Source of the DNA: Isoetes taiwanensis | Lineage: Eukaryota > Streptophyta > Lycopodiopsida > Isoetales > Isoetaceae | NCBI GenBank assembly: GCA_021234155.1 | Contig: JAJEKV010000035.1 | Span: forward strand, 11,346,407 to 11,410,406 | Direction: 5' to 3' | DNA: 64,000 nucleotides | Shown: in pieces, positions 21,902-34,499 of the stretch | How positions within the stretch are numbered: the first letter of the stretch is position 1 | Layout: each line of letters opens with the position of its first letter | Position numbers and translations under genes: made by a program | Notes under the pieces: model-generated | What the model saw: the letters and a program-made list of their open reading frames with translations, nothing else | Told to the model about the DNA's origin: nothing | Database searches by the model: none

Positions 21902-24050
21902 TTCTGGAGGTAGATGTTTTAGCAGGAAATGCAAGGGTGGATTACAACTTCATTTCAATACAACTTCATTTCTGCAATGAAGATTACATGCGTGGAATCG
22001 AGAAAGATACATGAAAAACATTATGCTTTGGTAATAATGCATTTAATCAATATCAACCCCTTACTCAGTACTTCTCTGCCATAACAGCAACAACATGAAG
22101 AAAGAAGAGTGAAATGTCTCAAAAATGTCAAACAATAGGATGACAATGCAAACTATCAAAGTACAACAGCTGCATTGCATAGCTTCTTTCTGCATAATTT
22201 GCACCTACTACTACATTTTAAGGATGTTTCAGACGCCTTTTTTTATGCCAAAGTCATCATTGCAAATGGTCCTTAAATGTGAAACTAAATTACAAAATTT
22301 AAAACTGAGCACCCAAAGCAGAAAATCGAAATGGCAAAGCATGCTTCAAAATGCACATGTTTCACCAAATCTCTTCATTAGTGTCCCCTCTTTGCTCCAA
22401 ACCTGGGCTTGCTATATCTTTTGGAAGCGCTCTGCTTAGAAATAAATTTCTCTCAACTACTATTACAGAAGCTAAATTAAGGAAGGAAGGAGATAAAGTT
22501 AGAATAAGGAACAATCTTACTACAAAGAGATAGAACCAAGCTGGGGGAATGTAGAGTATCTGCAACATATTCAGATGCACATATTAGTTGCCAAGCTTGA
22601 GCCTTCTACACTCATCATCTGCTGTATTTTTAGCCAAGATGGCACATAGATATAGCAATGTATTTGCTACAAAAACTTTCAAATTCATGCTCACTCTTTG
22701 CATGTTACAAATGATACAAATCTAGAAGGAAAGTGCATTCTTTCCATATTTTGCAGGTTGCCTGGACATGCTGCAGAACTATGATGAAAAAACTGACTCT
22801 TATATGCCAATCAAGTAGCAAATGATGATTTTTCTGGTCTTTGCTTATGATCAGAGATTGCTGGTTTATCTACATAACTTGCAAGAGAAAATGCCTTATC
22901 ACAGAAAGTAGAAACAACCGGGTATCTGGCAATTAAATTTAGATAGATGGTAATCTGATAAATACTTACATATACTTTATGAGGAAAATAGATGATGAAC
23001 ATCAGAGAGCATATGCGATTATGCATTTGCCTGCCATTTTGCCACTATTAGCAACTTATACATATTAAAGAAGGATGCAATTATAACACAAAAATAGCAT
23101 GACATAAGTCTCACATGATTCAAGAAGACCCAATTTTGAAGCAGGCAGCCAGCTTGACAAATCCATGCAACCTTTTGTCTCCAGAATTGTTTTCAATATA
23201 GTATTTTGTATGACAAATAGAGGCTGATGCATACAATAGCTAACAATTTCATGGAACTGTCCAAACCACAGCCAGAAATTTTCTCTGAGCACAAAGCTAA
23301 ATGAGATTTAAACTAAGATCCAGACCGTTATTCTAATCTTTAGACAGCTCCGTCTGGACTGCAACCCACCAATGTTTTGCATATGTGCCTTAGATCATTG
23401 CGTGCCACTATATATTGCAAAGAAAGGTGGATGGAAGAGAGAGGATAACAGAAGCCTCTTCTCCATTGCTAATATCTACTTAGTTTCTTGATTGTAGCCC
23501 ACATACTGAATTGATCCAAAAAAATGAGACAAAAATTTCTACCTGAGACTTCCTGCTATGTAGTGAGTCTGAATAGTTGAATCTTCGGTCATATTGTCCA
23601 AATACAAAGCGACCAATTGTTGCTGGAGCAGAGCCGGATTTTCCTATAGAGGCAGCCCACCACTTCCTTTGCGTAAGCCCGATCCAAAAAATTAGACAAA
23701 AAACTCATTACAAAACACGGGTAAAGATGCTTCTAATTCATTCTGGTATGAAGGATTCAGTCCTTTCCCTAGAAACAATGTAGGGTCTGAACCGGATTCA
23801 GCATATGATATTTACCTTCTATAACAGCCTTCTTGCAGTGGTCGATGGCTCCAGCAATATTGCAATGGTCGATGGATCTTGCGACTATCAGAAGCGATTG
23901 AAGGCGGCAAAACAACAGGGCCATGCCGTCTTGGCCACAGCCGCCCTCGCTAACCCTAGCCAAAAAAACCATGTTATCTTCAGAATCTGACGTGGCATCA
24001 TCTCCTCCGTTGGCTTCATCAAATCTGGGCCGTCCAAATTAGGGCTGGGT
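21902..24050. other. Intergenic, nothing recognised
   Basis: Ordinary-complexity DNA with normal CAG/CTG content. The short open frames at 22125-22580 and 23577-23990 have no recognisable motifs. No RNA genes seen. Confidence 0.4.
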
Positions 24051-24076
24051 CCAACACTTACACAATAACATTATAT

Positions 24077-25415
<1,339 letters not shown>

Positions 25416-25990
25416 TTCGATCACGTTGGCTGCAGCTGCGACGAAATAATGTCAAAGCACCACTCATTGAAACGCTCTCGAAGAGAGGAATCCAATGGCG
25501 TAGGTCCCACCTTCATCCGACCCCTCTACTGTAAGCTACGTGCCTTTGAAGGCGATTAGATAAAAGCAAGCTTCCTAGAAAGTCCACTCATAAATGTTTT
25601 TGCCACCTCATTACCTTTTTATTAATGAGGGTGACACCTCACCTCCTTTAAAAAAAAAAATCAATTTAATATTAAAAAGTGACTGGCTAGGATTTATGCT
25701 CACCTTTTGATCTAACGGCTAAGATCTGCTATACCAAATCTACTTTGAGGGACCTTCCTTGCACCTTCCTTACAAAAAATCAAGGGCTAGGATTTATCCT
25801 ACCCTTTCGATCTAACGGTCCGGGAATGTGGTGCATGCCCCCATGCATGACCCATGCATGCCTCCATGCATGCCCATAAGAAATGGATGGCTCTGATGCT
25901 GCCACCTCATTGGCCCCACCTTAAACGGACGGCATCCGGGCATGTAAGAATCAGACACATTATATACCAAAGTTTTATGATATACCTTTA
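25416..25990 (+). repeat. Conserved tail of composite repeat, unit 1
   Basis: It starts TTAGTGTTCGATCACGTTGG and continues through CAAAGCACCACTCATTGAAA, CGACCCCTCTACTG, GCCACCTCATTACCTTTTTA, GGCTAGGATTTATG and TTTGATCTAACGG. It then has a run of CATGCATG words (25845-25875) and GGCCCCACCTTA. The same order is found at 27266, 48262 and 56290, and begins at 63960. No coding capacity. Confidence 0.9.
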
Positions 25991-26030
25991 TATATATAAC
26001 TGATATAACACTTACACAATAACATTATAT

Positions 26031-26033
<3 letters not shown>

Positions 26034-26061
<28 letters not shown>

Positions 26062-27826
26062 CAAGTGAGTGTACTATAAGGGAGTACACAAATTTTGAGC
26101 CATCCAAACTTAAGATTCTCTTAAGATTCCCCTAGATTCTCAAAGATTATCCCAAATTTTCTCTACATTTCTTAAGATTCTATATAAATTCTCTTAGATT
26201 CCTTTAGGTTCTATCAAGATTCCCCTAGAAAAACACACTTAGTGTAAAAGATTCCCTAAGATTCCCTTAGATTCTTAGGATTCTACAAAGATTCCTCGAG
26301 ATTTCAAACGTTATCACAAGGATCCTCTAAATTCTTTAGAATTCTATGTAGATTCTCCTAGATTTTGTTAGATTCTATAGAGATTCCCCTAGAATCTTGA
26401 AAATTCCATCAAGATTCCCTAGATTCTCAAAGATTTTATGAAGATGCGCTTAGATTCTCGCTAGATTCTTTTCCATTCAATGAAGATTCTATAAAGGTTC
26501 ACTTAGATTCTTGAAGATTCAGAAAAAATATCCTAGATTCTCAAAGATTTAAGGAAGATTCTCTTAAATACTCTTAATCCCATAAATTACTTAAGATTCT
26601 CTTAAGATTCAACTAGATTCTCAAAGATTATCCCGCATTTTCCAAGATTCTATATAGATTCTCTTAGATTCTATCGAGATTCCCCTACTAAACACACTTA
26701 TTAATGAAAGATTCCTTAAGATTCCACAAAGCTTCCCTAGATTCTTAAGATTCTATAAAGATCCCTCTAGATTTTCGAACTTATCACAAGAAACCTCTAG
26801 AGTCTCCAAAATTCTATGTGGATTCTCCTAAATTTTGTTAGATTCTATATAGATTCCCTTAGATTCTATGTAGATTCCCTTAGATTCTCTGATTTTCAAG
26901 GATTCTCAAAGATTTTATGAAGATGCACTTGATCCTACTAGATTCTCTATGATTCTCTTGAGATTCCCATAAATTCCCTAATTTTGTTGGGGTTCCCCTA
27001 GCCTCCTAAAGATCATCTCAAGATTCCTCTAGATTTCTCATATTTCTATGTAGATTCTCCTAGATTCCCTTAGATTCTATGAAGATTCTTCTACATTCTC
27101 AAAGGTTTCATAAAGATTCATATAGAATCTCAAAGATTCCCTTTCGATTCTCATAGATTCCCAAAGATTCTCTTGAGCTTCCTTTAAATTCTCTAAAATC
27201 CTATGGAGATTCCCCTAGATTCTTTTAAATTCAAGATAGATTACAGAAAATTCTAAGTTTCCAAAAAGAAACTTAGTATTCGATCACATTAGCTCCAACT
27301 GCGAGGGAACGATGCCAAAGCACCACTCATTGGAGAGTTCTCGACGAGAGGAATCCAATGGTGTGGGTCTCACCTTCATCCGACCCCTCTACTGCAAGTT
27401 ATCGGCCTTTGAAGCTGATTATAAAAAAGAAGCTTCCTAGAAAGTCCACCTATTAATGTTGATGCCACCTCATTACCTTTTTATTAAATAAGGGTGCCAC
27501 CTCACCTCTTTTAATAAAGAAATTGCAATTTAATAAAAAATTTAATGGTTAGGATTTTTTCTCCCCCTTTTGATCCAACGGTTAAGATTGACTGCACCAA
27601 AAAGCACCTTTTAAGGGACCTTCCTTGCATCTTCCCTTTAAAAAATCAAGGGCCAAGATTTCACACGTGCCCGATCAACGGTTCATGGATGGGGTGCATG
27701 GCCCATGCATGCCCCCCATCAAATCCAAGGGCCATTTAAGTGCCACCTCAAAAATTAGACGGATAGGATTAATCTCTACCCACATTCAACCCCCCATAGG
27801 ACCCATCAAATAATTGTATATATATA

Positions 27827-27830
<4 letters not shown>
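26034..27830 (+). repeat. Composite repeat unit 2 (AT, GATTC array, tail)
   Basis: Head-to-tail with unit 1: the same pre-AT sequence ACACTTACACAATAACATTA occurs before both. Short AT tract 26034-26060, array about 26105-27265, tail 27266-27826. The tail here is diverged and ends with CCCCCCATAGGACCC and AATTGTATATATATAA before the next AT tract. The array contains two blocks beginning AACACACTTA (26230, 26692), suggesting internal duplication. Confidence 0.9.
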
Positions 27831-27870
<40 letters not shown>

Positions 27871-28068
27871 ATTATATATATACAATTATATTATGGGTCC
27901 TATGGGGGGGCGAAAGTTTGTAGAGATTCATCCTGGCCATCGATTTTTTGAGGTGTCGCGACAATGGCCCTTGGATTTGATGGGGGGGCATGCATGGGGC
28001 ATGCATGGGGCATGCACCCCATCCCTGGGCCGTCGATCGGGCACGCGAGAAATCGTGGCCCTTGATTT
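27641..28068. repeat. Large imperfect palindrome around an AT tract
   Basis: Left arm 27641-27830 and right arm 27867-28068 are reverse complements with scattered mismatches. They meet at the AT tract 27831-27868. Both carry the CATGCATGCCCC cluster, ATCAAGGGCC, and GGACCCAT next to AATTGTATATATATA. A third copy of the arm, in left-arm orientation, lies at about 62390-62580 and is closer to the right arm than the left arm is. Two tail domains are thus joined in inverted orientation. Confidence 0.9.
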
Positions 28069-28093
28069 CTTTGGGGGATGGATGGCCTGGATC

Positions 28094-28118
28094 AAAAGCC
28101 CCTTTATTTGGGGCTTTT
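28094..28118. repeat. Short hairpin AAAAGCCCC / GGGGCTTTT
   Basis: Nine-base perfect arms around TTTATTT. The word AAAAGCCCC also recurs in the tail-like sequence before the AT tracts at 46640 (about 46331-46512) and 62580 (about 62258). Confidence 0.85.
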
Positions 28119-28179
28119 GTTTTCGACCGTCAGATTAAAGGGGGCAGGTGATATCTTAGCCGTCAAAATATTGCTGAAG

Positions 28180-29800
28180 GGTGATTTAATGGTGGCATGT
28201 GCAATTATGGAGCATCTTATTTTTATGATGACGTGGGAAAGAAAATGGAGAATTTATTGCACAAATTTATTATTACAAAAGCCCCAATTCGATTTCTCCA
28301 TCGAATCTCATCTCGAGCTCTTTCCGTCGATGCTCTTCTCCTTTTTCGTGTCTTCTGAGCAACAGATCGCCTTAGATATCGGCTTAGATATCTAAGATAT
28401 CGCCTTCGGCATTCCTTGGTAATGAGGTATGCCTGAAAAATTCCCTCCTCAAAAGTAGATTAGGCCTTGGAATCCTCGCTTCTTATTCTAAGATTTTTGT
28501 ATTCGATATTTCATGTTTGCTTGGGGTTTCGGATCGAGGCGGGGCTCCTTCTTTGCCTCGATTTTCTTCCTTTCTTTGGCGGTGGCGTTCCTCCAAGTCG
28601 GACTGATAATGTGAAGCTCGAAAGCCGAGAAGAAGGGGGTAGAAGAGTGGTTCTTCTCTAACGTTCTTGCTCTATTTCGTAGTTAGTCGATTACTTTCTT
28701 TTGTCTTGCGATTAGGATAGTCTGTTCCTTGAGTCATGATCAACTAAAGCCTTTGTTTCATGTTTGTAAACGTGTAAGGCAAGTGGTAAGCATTTTTTTT
28801 TTTTTTTTGGTTTCTTTTGGTAACTCCTTTGCGAGAATGCTAGTAGATTAGAATCGATGTTACGGCTCTATGGCGGTCGTTATTGCAAGACAATGGCATT
28901 TTGATTTTCGCACTCGATAGAGATCATCGAAGCTCTTGGGTTGGTCACACCAAAGCCAATTCATACAAAGTAAGGACATTTTAGTTTAAACCTCATGAAC
29001 TATGCATACATTGACACATGTAATTTACCCATCCTTTAAAACATTAATGTTATTTATTGATTAGTATGAGCCCGGTTAATAATGTTTCCTTCATTTGTTT
29101 TTGCAAAATACTTAGATGCTTTGTCTTTGCATTGTTAGCAATCCAACCAGCTACTCCTAGAGCACCAAGGCATGCACCAAAACACATGCAAGTGAGGATT
29201 CCTCTTGCAGATGTCGCTAGCTATACGCTAGAATAAGAATCCCCGCAGGTGACAATACACGAAAATTGAGCGCATTTGCAAAGTGAACCTCGGCTGCAGA
29301 TTAAAATACCCATCTTGAAATTGGAGAACCGGAAAACGAGATTCGGTCTAGGTTCTTTTGCTTTGTTTAGCTGCGATGAGCATTTCTTTACCTTCAGAGT
29401 TAAAGACTTGTGAACGTTGCATTGATATCTAGTTGATCAAGCTTGCCAAATGAGGAAAGGATCTTCATCAAACCTTAAGTCTTGTTCTCGCTATTAATTA
29501 GGTGTGTGCGGGGGTGTGTGACGATCTATAAGCCTTTTCATTTATCCATCAATTTGCAAAGCATAAGTTACTTAGGCGTGAAGCGGTAGTATTTTAGGCT
29601 TAGAGCCGCAATGCCTGCTTGGTTGGGAGCTAAATGGAAGGAATATGTGTCATTGGGTTTTACGAAAACACTTACGTCCATGCGGGACCTTGCAAATCCA
29701 AAGGTTTGAAAAGGCGGTGAAAGGTAACTACCATGCTATTTATGAGTGGATCTCTCGTGTATCGGTTTTGTTTAAGGAATGCTCGTCATTACTAAAATAT
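28180..29800 (+). other. Unassigned, CAG/CTG-poor; possible gene 5' part
   Basis: Sequence just beyond the palindrome looks like a 5' untranslated or first-exon region (C/T-rich, ATTTCTCCATCGAATC, then a 64-codon frame at 28467). I recognise no coding domain before 29800. The stretch is poor in CAG/CTG and rich in CG, so real frames may be broken by base-calling errors. It could include the N-terminal exons of the heparanase-like gene that follows. Confidence 0.35.
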
Positions 29801-29806
29801 GTGCAG

Positions 29807-30215
29807 CTTTATACCCTTTGAGGCTTCGATTAGGAGGATCATTGCAAGACGTAATAATTTACGATGTTGGGAATATCCAAATACCATGTCTTCCAATTGT
29901 TAAGCACCTCGGGAATTATTTGGGTTTTCGGCGGATGCCTTAATATGTCTCGCTTGGGATTCCTTGAATGCTTTTTTTTCCAAAAGACGAGGGGTAATCT
30001 GTTTTTGCTTCTTTTATGAATTGGCCTTGACCTACATTCGGTTGTTGCATTTGCATAATGAGATCTCTTTTACTTTTTGCAAGATAGAGCAAGAGTTGCC
30101 TTTGGGTTGAACACACTCTATGGTCGCATACCTAACAGGAAGAGGAACCTATATTGGAGCATGGGACTCAACAAATGCGCATGCTTTTATCAAGTACACT
30201 TGTTGATCGTGGTTG
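29807..30215 (+). pseudogene. GH79 heparanase-like gene fragments
   Basis: Two plus-strand exon-like pieces. The first follows a TATGTGCAG acceptor at 29806 and encodes YPLRLRLGGSLQDVIIYDVGN, then (frame-shifted) a GFxxxxL...WDSLNAFF pattern to about 29985. The second, about 30083-30215, encodes ARVAFGLNTLYGR and ends at a GTGAGT donor after YTLVDRGW (out of frame with its start). The order LGGSLQD, WD.LNAFF, FGLN.L.GR, YT...G is that of plant heparanase-like proteins of glycoside hydrolase family 79, secreted enzymes acting on glucuronate-containing glycans. Frames are broken, but this stretch is poor in CAG/CTG, so some breaks may be sequencing errors. The catalytic glutamates are not identifiable. 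Confidence 0.7.
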
Positions 30216-31420
30216 GTGAGTTCATCCTTTCTTTCAATACTTTGAATGTTCTTGTTTATTTATCATGTAACGTTTTTAAAATTATGAAAGAAATCTTTTC
30301 CAACCTTGAGTCGACGCTAGATGCGAATGCAATATAGAATAATGGTAGAAGACATTCCACGTGGTTAGGAAAAATGTGATGTTGTTGGGCCCGTTAAGTA
30401 GGTAGTTAGGTTTCTCATGAACATTATGAAGTTAATCTTCTATTTGAGTTATTTTCTTATTCTAGAAAAGATGTAACCTCTTTGCAACCGGATTTTGCAG
30501 CCCATTCTAATAGCAGAGAGCTATGGTGGTGATGACGAACCGGTTGATACACTACTTCAGCGTCTATTTCGACAACTTTTCTACAAATTCTGCCATTCCC
30601 TTCTATGTGTAGATCCTCTTAGAGCAACATGTTTCAAAAGATATCCACGGGCAAACTTGCTTTGATTGCTATGTTATACATCATTCATGGCATAATCTAT
30701 CATACTCTCGTACAATGCTTGAAGAAGTTCCCCGATGAAGTTCTCTGCAAAAAAAGAGCTGCAAATGTGCTTAGACTTTGCCTAGCAAGACTATGAGAAG
30801 GGCATAAATGTTGGTCGTGATCTTCTTACATTGGACGGTGTGGTCTTTCCCTATTTCTTATTGCATTGTGCGTGATTGAGAAGGCATGTTGGCATCGCAT
30901 TTTCCTGGTGCCAATATGTCATAAGCGGCGAGGGTTTAGGGCAAATTGTCCAGGTTCAATCTTCTGATTCTTCCTCGATATGGCAGCAAGCAACTAATTC
31001 AGATGGTGCGGTGACCACTCAACTATTACAACCGCATGTAAGCTTCCGATCTCTCCTATAAAATGTAATAATAGCTCTGCCGGAATAATTTATAGGGCAT
31101 GAAATCAATGTGTGATATTCTTTTAAAGGGTTTGTCTTTACAACTTGAATTTCCTTTGTATGTTTTCCATTCCTTTGCATTGCCAATTCGTCATGCCATC
31201 ACGCTGGATCATATTCGTGCTTAACCAGAACAACTAGTTTCAGTTTTTCCAAAGTAGGTTTTTTCAGCCACACTTTATGACATTCTAGAGGTTTCTATAC
31301 GCTGTGGTAAAGATTTCTCGTCGGACCATGCTTTGCCCTGAATAGTGGTTTGGGCATCGTAATATAAAGGCATTCAAATTACATTGTTGGTTGTCCTCAA
31401 AATTGTTTTTTTGTTCCCCG
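30216..31420. other. Unassigned, probably more gene debris
   Basis: Contains gene-like snippets such as PILIAESYGGDDEPVDTLLQ (about 30500-30560, after a TTTTGCAG acceptor) and a 61-codon frame at 30876, but nothing I can assign. It could hold downstream exons of the heparanase-like gene. Confidence 0.3.
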
Positions 31421-31426
31421 AATGTG

Positions 31427-32135
31427 CACCTCCGAGGTTTTAAAATGTTTTGAGATGATGAAACTATCTGGTGTATCTCCAAATGCTTGTCACATTTGCT
31501 TGCACCTTGAAAGCTTGTGGTAGCCTAGGAGCCATAGATGATGGTCGTAAAAGTACAAAAAGGGATATGAAGGAGATATCCTTGTTGGAAATGCTTTATT
31601 TGATATGCATGCCAAATGTAGCTCACTTGCAGAGGCACGGGGCGCCTTTGACAAGCTCGGGGATCGAAGTATTGAGTCTTGGAATACATTAATTATTGGA
31701 TATGCTGAAAATGGACTTGGACAAGAAGCACAAAAATGTTTTATATAGATGCAGGTTGATGGTCTGGCTCCAAATGCTGTGACATTAGTTTTGTAGCAAT
31801 ATGGGAGCTTTAGATTGGGGCCAAGAGATACACACAATAATTGCATGGAAAGGGTATGAAAAGGATCTTTTTGTTGGCAACAGCTTAGTTGATATGTATG
31901 CCAAATGTGGTGAACTTAAGAGGCAAGGGATGTTTTTGATAAGCTTGTTTACGAGATATAGTGTCATGGAATGCTTTAATTACAGGATATGCTGAAAGCG
32001 GATTGAGTCACGAGGTCTTGAAATGTTTTAGGCAGATGCAATTGGAGGGTGTCTCTCCAGATAGTGTCACCTTTGTTGTCATACTGAAAGCATGTAGCAT
32101 AATAAGAGCTTTAGACATTGGGCGAGAGATACAAC
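31427..32135 (+). pseudogene. PPR-protein gene fragment
   Basis: Plus-strand pentatricopeptide-repeat pieces in three frames: MMKLSGVSPNAC...TLKACGSLGAID (31455-31545); GNALFDMHAKCSSLAEARGA-like (about 31585-31650); SWNTLIIGYAENGLGQEA (about 31678-31730); DLFVGNSLVDMYAKCGEL (31865-31917); and SWNALITGYAESGLSHEVLK with QMQLEGVSPDSVTFV (31961-32080). This P-L-S architecture is typical of plant organellar RNA-editing or processing factors. At least three frame changes and internal stops (for example TAG at 31747) make it non-functional as read. No mitochondrial or plastid targeting region and no C-terminal E/DYW domain are present. The wording of the repeats is reminiscent of fern PPR families. 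Confidence 0.85.
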
Positions 32136-32349
32136 ATTTTCCTTCCCAACTGCACAAAGGAAACTTACAATGGTAAGAACAGAGCCCGTGGCCATGGCCG
32201 TCGTGGTTGTAGCTTCTACCGACTCCATTTGCTCTGCCAGCATTAGAAGCAATTGCCATCGCCGGAGCACAGTATAGCTCGTTGCCAGGCGTCGAGTAGG
32301 ATATTCTTTGAAAAATACGTGGCAGGTAAACATTAAAATAGATTGCGGC

Positions 32350-33360
32350 TAGGAAAAATTCGGAGGGGACAAAACAATGAAAAATTAGAAACTGCTTTAT
32401 ATATGTCTAGATGAATCAACTCTAGCATATTTGCCTTACATGCATTTGTACATTGTGTTTGTGTTTGTGTAAGTAACCTCTAATATGCCACATGAAAGAT
32501 ATTCATTGCTACTCCAATGTTCCATTGTTTTGCCAATACCTATATTTATATTATTGGTCAACAAGATTTAGTTATTAAATCTTGCAAGGCCATTAAGTCG
32601 ACTATAGACTACCCATTATATTTACACACTTTGGATAGATTCATAAAATTTGACATGCCATACTATTGTTACTATTCACATCAATTTGTCAAATTAGTTT
32701 GCACCATGATAATAGCACCTAGGGTAACTAACAAATTTTCACAAGTTCTCTACAAAAATTGACTGCACATTTGATCGCTATTTGGTCAAATTTTGGGTGG
32801 GAGTTTGATTAGAGGTTTGATAGAAATGGAAGCAATAGATTGACTGTGAGTTTGACTATATGTTGACAGAGAGTTGTCTGTATTCTTAGAAGGCCTAGGA
32901 GCTCTTCTCTCTTGTGGCTGTGCTAGCCTCTGTGCTAGCAAAGTCTTATGGTATTTTGCATGCTAATAAAATGATGAACCTCATATAGAATCTATAGATT
33001 CTGGAATCTACAGGCTTATTTTTTTGAATAGGCTATAGGAAGTGCATGCATTCCAGTTGCAACCTACACAATTTGTGAATGTTAATGCATTCCTATTTTG
33101 AATCATTTTAATTGGAAGCCAATTTATTCAATTGGAAGATAAGGATCCTTCATAAGTGTACATGCAGAAAATTTAAGGATTTGGTGACAATACCGCCAAT
33201 AACTTCTTTGACCATGTGCTCCCTTGATTGTTGGTAGTAAAAAGACCACAGCCCTTAACTTAGAATCTTATACAATCTCTCAGGAATATTGGGTAGTCTT
33301 AATAGAATGTTGCTAAATGTAAATCTTATAGAAATTTGAAAAATTTATACTTCCCATTGT
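32350..33360. other. Intergenic, nothing recognised
   Basis: AT-rich. The 81-codon open frame at 32517 lacks any motif. No gene supported. Confidence 0.4.
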
Positions 33361-33361
33361 A

Positions 33362-33402
33362 TGTACATTCGACTTCATACACTCCCTTATAGTACAAAGA
33401 CT

Positions 33403-33486
<84 letters not shown>

Positions 33487-33525
33487 AGTATTTGTACTAT
33501 AAGGAGTGTACGAAGTCGGATGTAG
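33362..33525. repeat. (AT)n tract centred in an inverted repeat, unit 3
   Basis: AT tract 33404-33484. On its right is CAAGTATTTGTACTATAAGG followed by AGTGTACGAAGTCGGATGT. On its left is the reverse complement (ACATTCGACTTCATACACTC, then CCTTATAGTACAAAGACTTG). The flank that elsewhere occurs only on one side is here on both sides, making a palindrome of about 40-bp arms with the microsatellite as loop. Confidence 0.9.
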
Positions 33526-33539
33526 GTACATAGGTTTCC

Positions 33540-33970
33540 CCAGAATCTATTAAATATTCTCTTGACATTCCCTTAAATTTCCAAAAATTATCTCAAGATT
33601 CCTCTAGATTGCCCAAGATGCTAGGTAGATTCTCCTAGATTCCATTATATTCTATGAAGATTCCCCTGCAAGCACACCTAGTGTCAAATATTCTCCTAGA
33701 TCCTCTTGGATTTTCTCCTAGATTTCCTAAGATTGCACAAAGATTCCCCTAGATTCTTAAGATTCTATAAAGATTCCCCTAAATTTATCGAGAATTATCC
33801 CAACATGCCTCTAGATTCCCCAAGATTCTATGTAAATTCATTCAAAATTTCAAGGATTCATTCAAATTTTGTAAAGATTCCCCTATATTCTCAAAGATTT
33901 TATGAAGATTCCTTTGAATTTTACGAAATTCTCAAAGATTTTCATGAGATTTTCATGAGATTTTCATAAT
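33540..33970 (+). repeat. GATTC phased array, unit 3 (short)
   Basis: About 430 bp of the same phased GATTC words, including the ACACACCTAGTGTCAA block shared with unit 2 and unit 5. No conserved tail follows; the array runs out into unrelated DNA at 33970. Confidence 0.9.
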
Positions 33971-34314
33971 TTGTAGACTCTAAATCCACTCCATTGCATA
34001 TTTCAACACAGGTGAGATCTCTGGCCACTAAAATGCCAATTGCCTGCATAGTGTTATTTGCCATCTAATAAATGAGAACAAAAAGAAAAAGAAATAGATG
34101 TCCTATGTATTAGACTCACTCTTAGAGGATTTCCCTCAGAGACAATATTTATCAGATATCTTGATGTGCCAACATCTATGGAAGCTGCCTCCATCCTTCG
34201 ATGGAATAAGTACCTTTATGCCTTAAATTCCTTCAACTCTCAATAGTTCCACATAGAATTGTCTCCGGATGTAATCGCATTTGGCAAATACAAAACGACC
34301 ATTTGCAAGTCTTT

Positions 34315-34412
34315 AATATATGTTGGGCATATCTCAAATATATGTTGGACAAAGGGTTGGGCATATATTGGACATATGTTGGGCAAAAATGTTGGAAATA
34401 TATTGGAGACAA
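34315..34412. repeat. Small minisatellite, ATATGTTGGGCATAT-like
   Basis: Imperfect tandem words ATATGTTGGGCATAT, ATATGTTGGACAAAG, GTTGGGCATATATTGGACAT and ATGTTGGGCAAAAATGTTGG give a 15-20 bp period over about 100 bp. The overlapping frames on both strands (QPFVQHIFEICP and so on) translate the repeat. Confidence 0.7.
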
Positions 34413-34499
34413 ATGTTACACAATCTTCATTATATGTTAACAATCTAGATGGCCTTGAAGTAGTACGGGATGCCAAGGCGCAAATTCGCATTAGATAAC

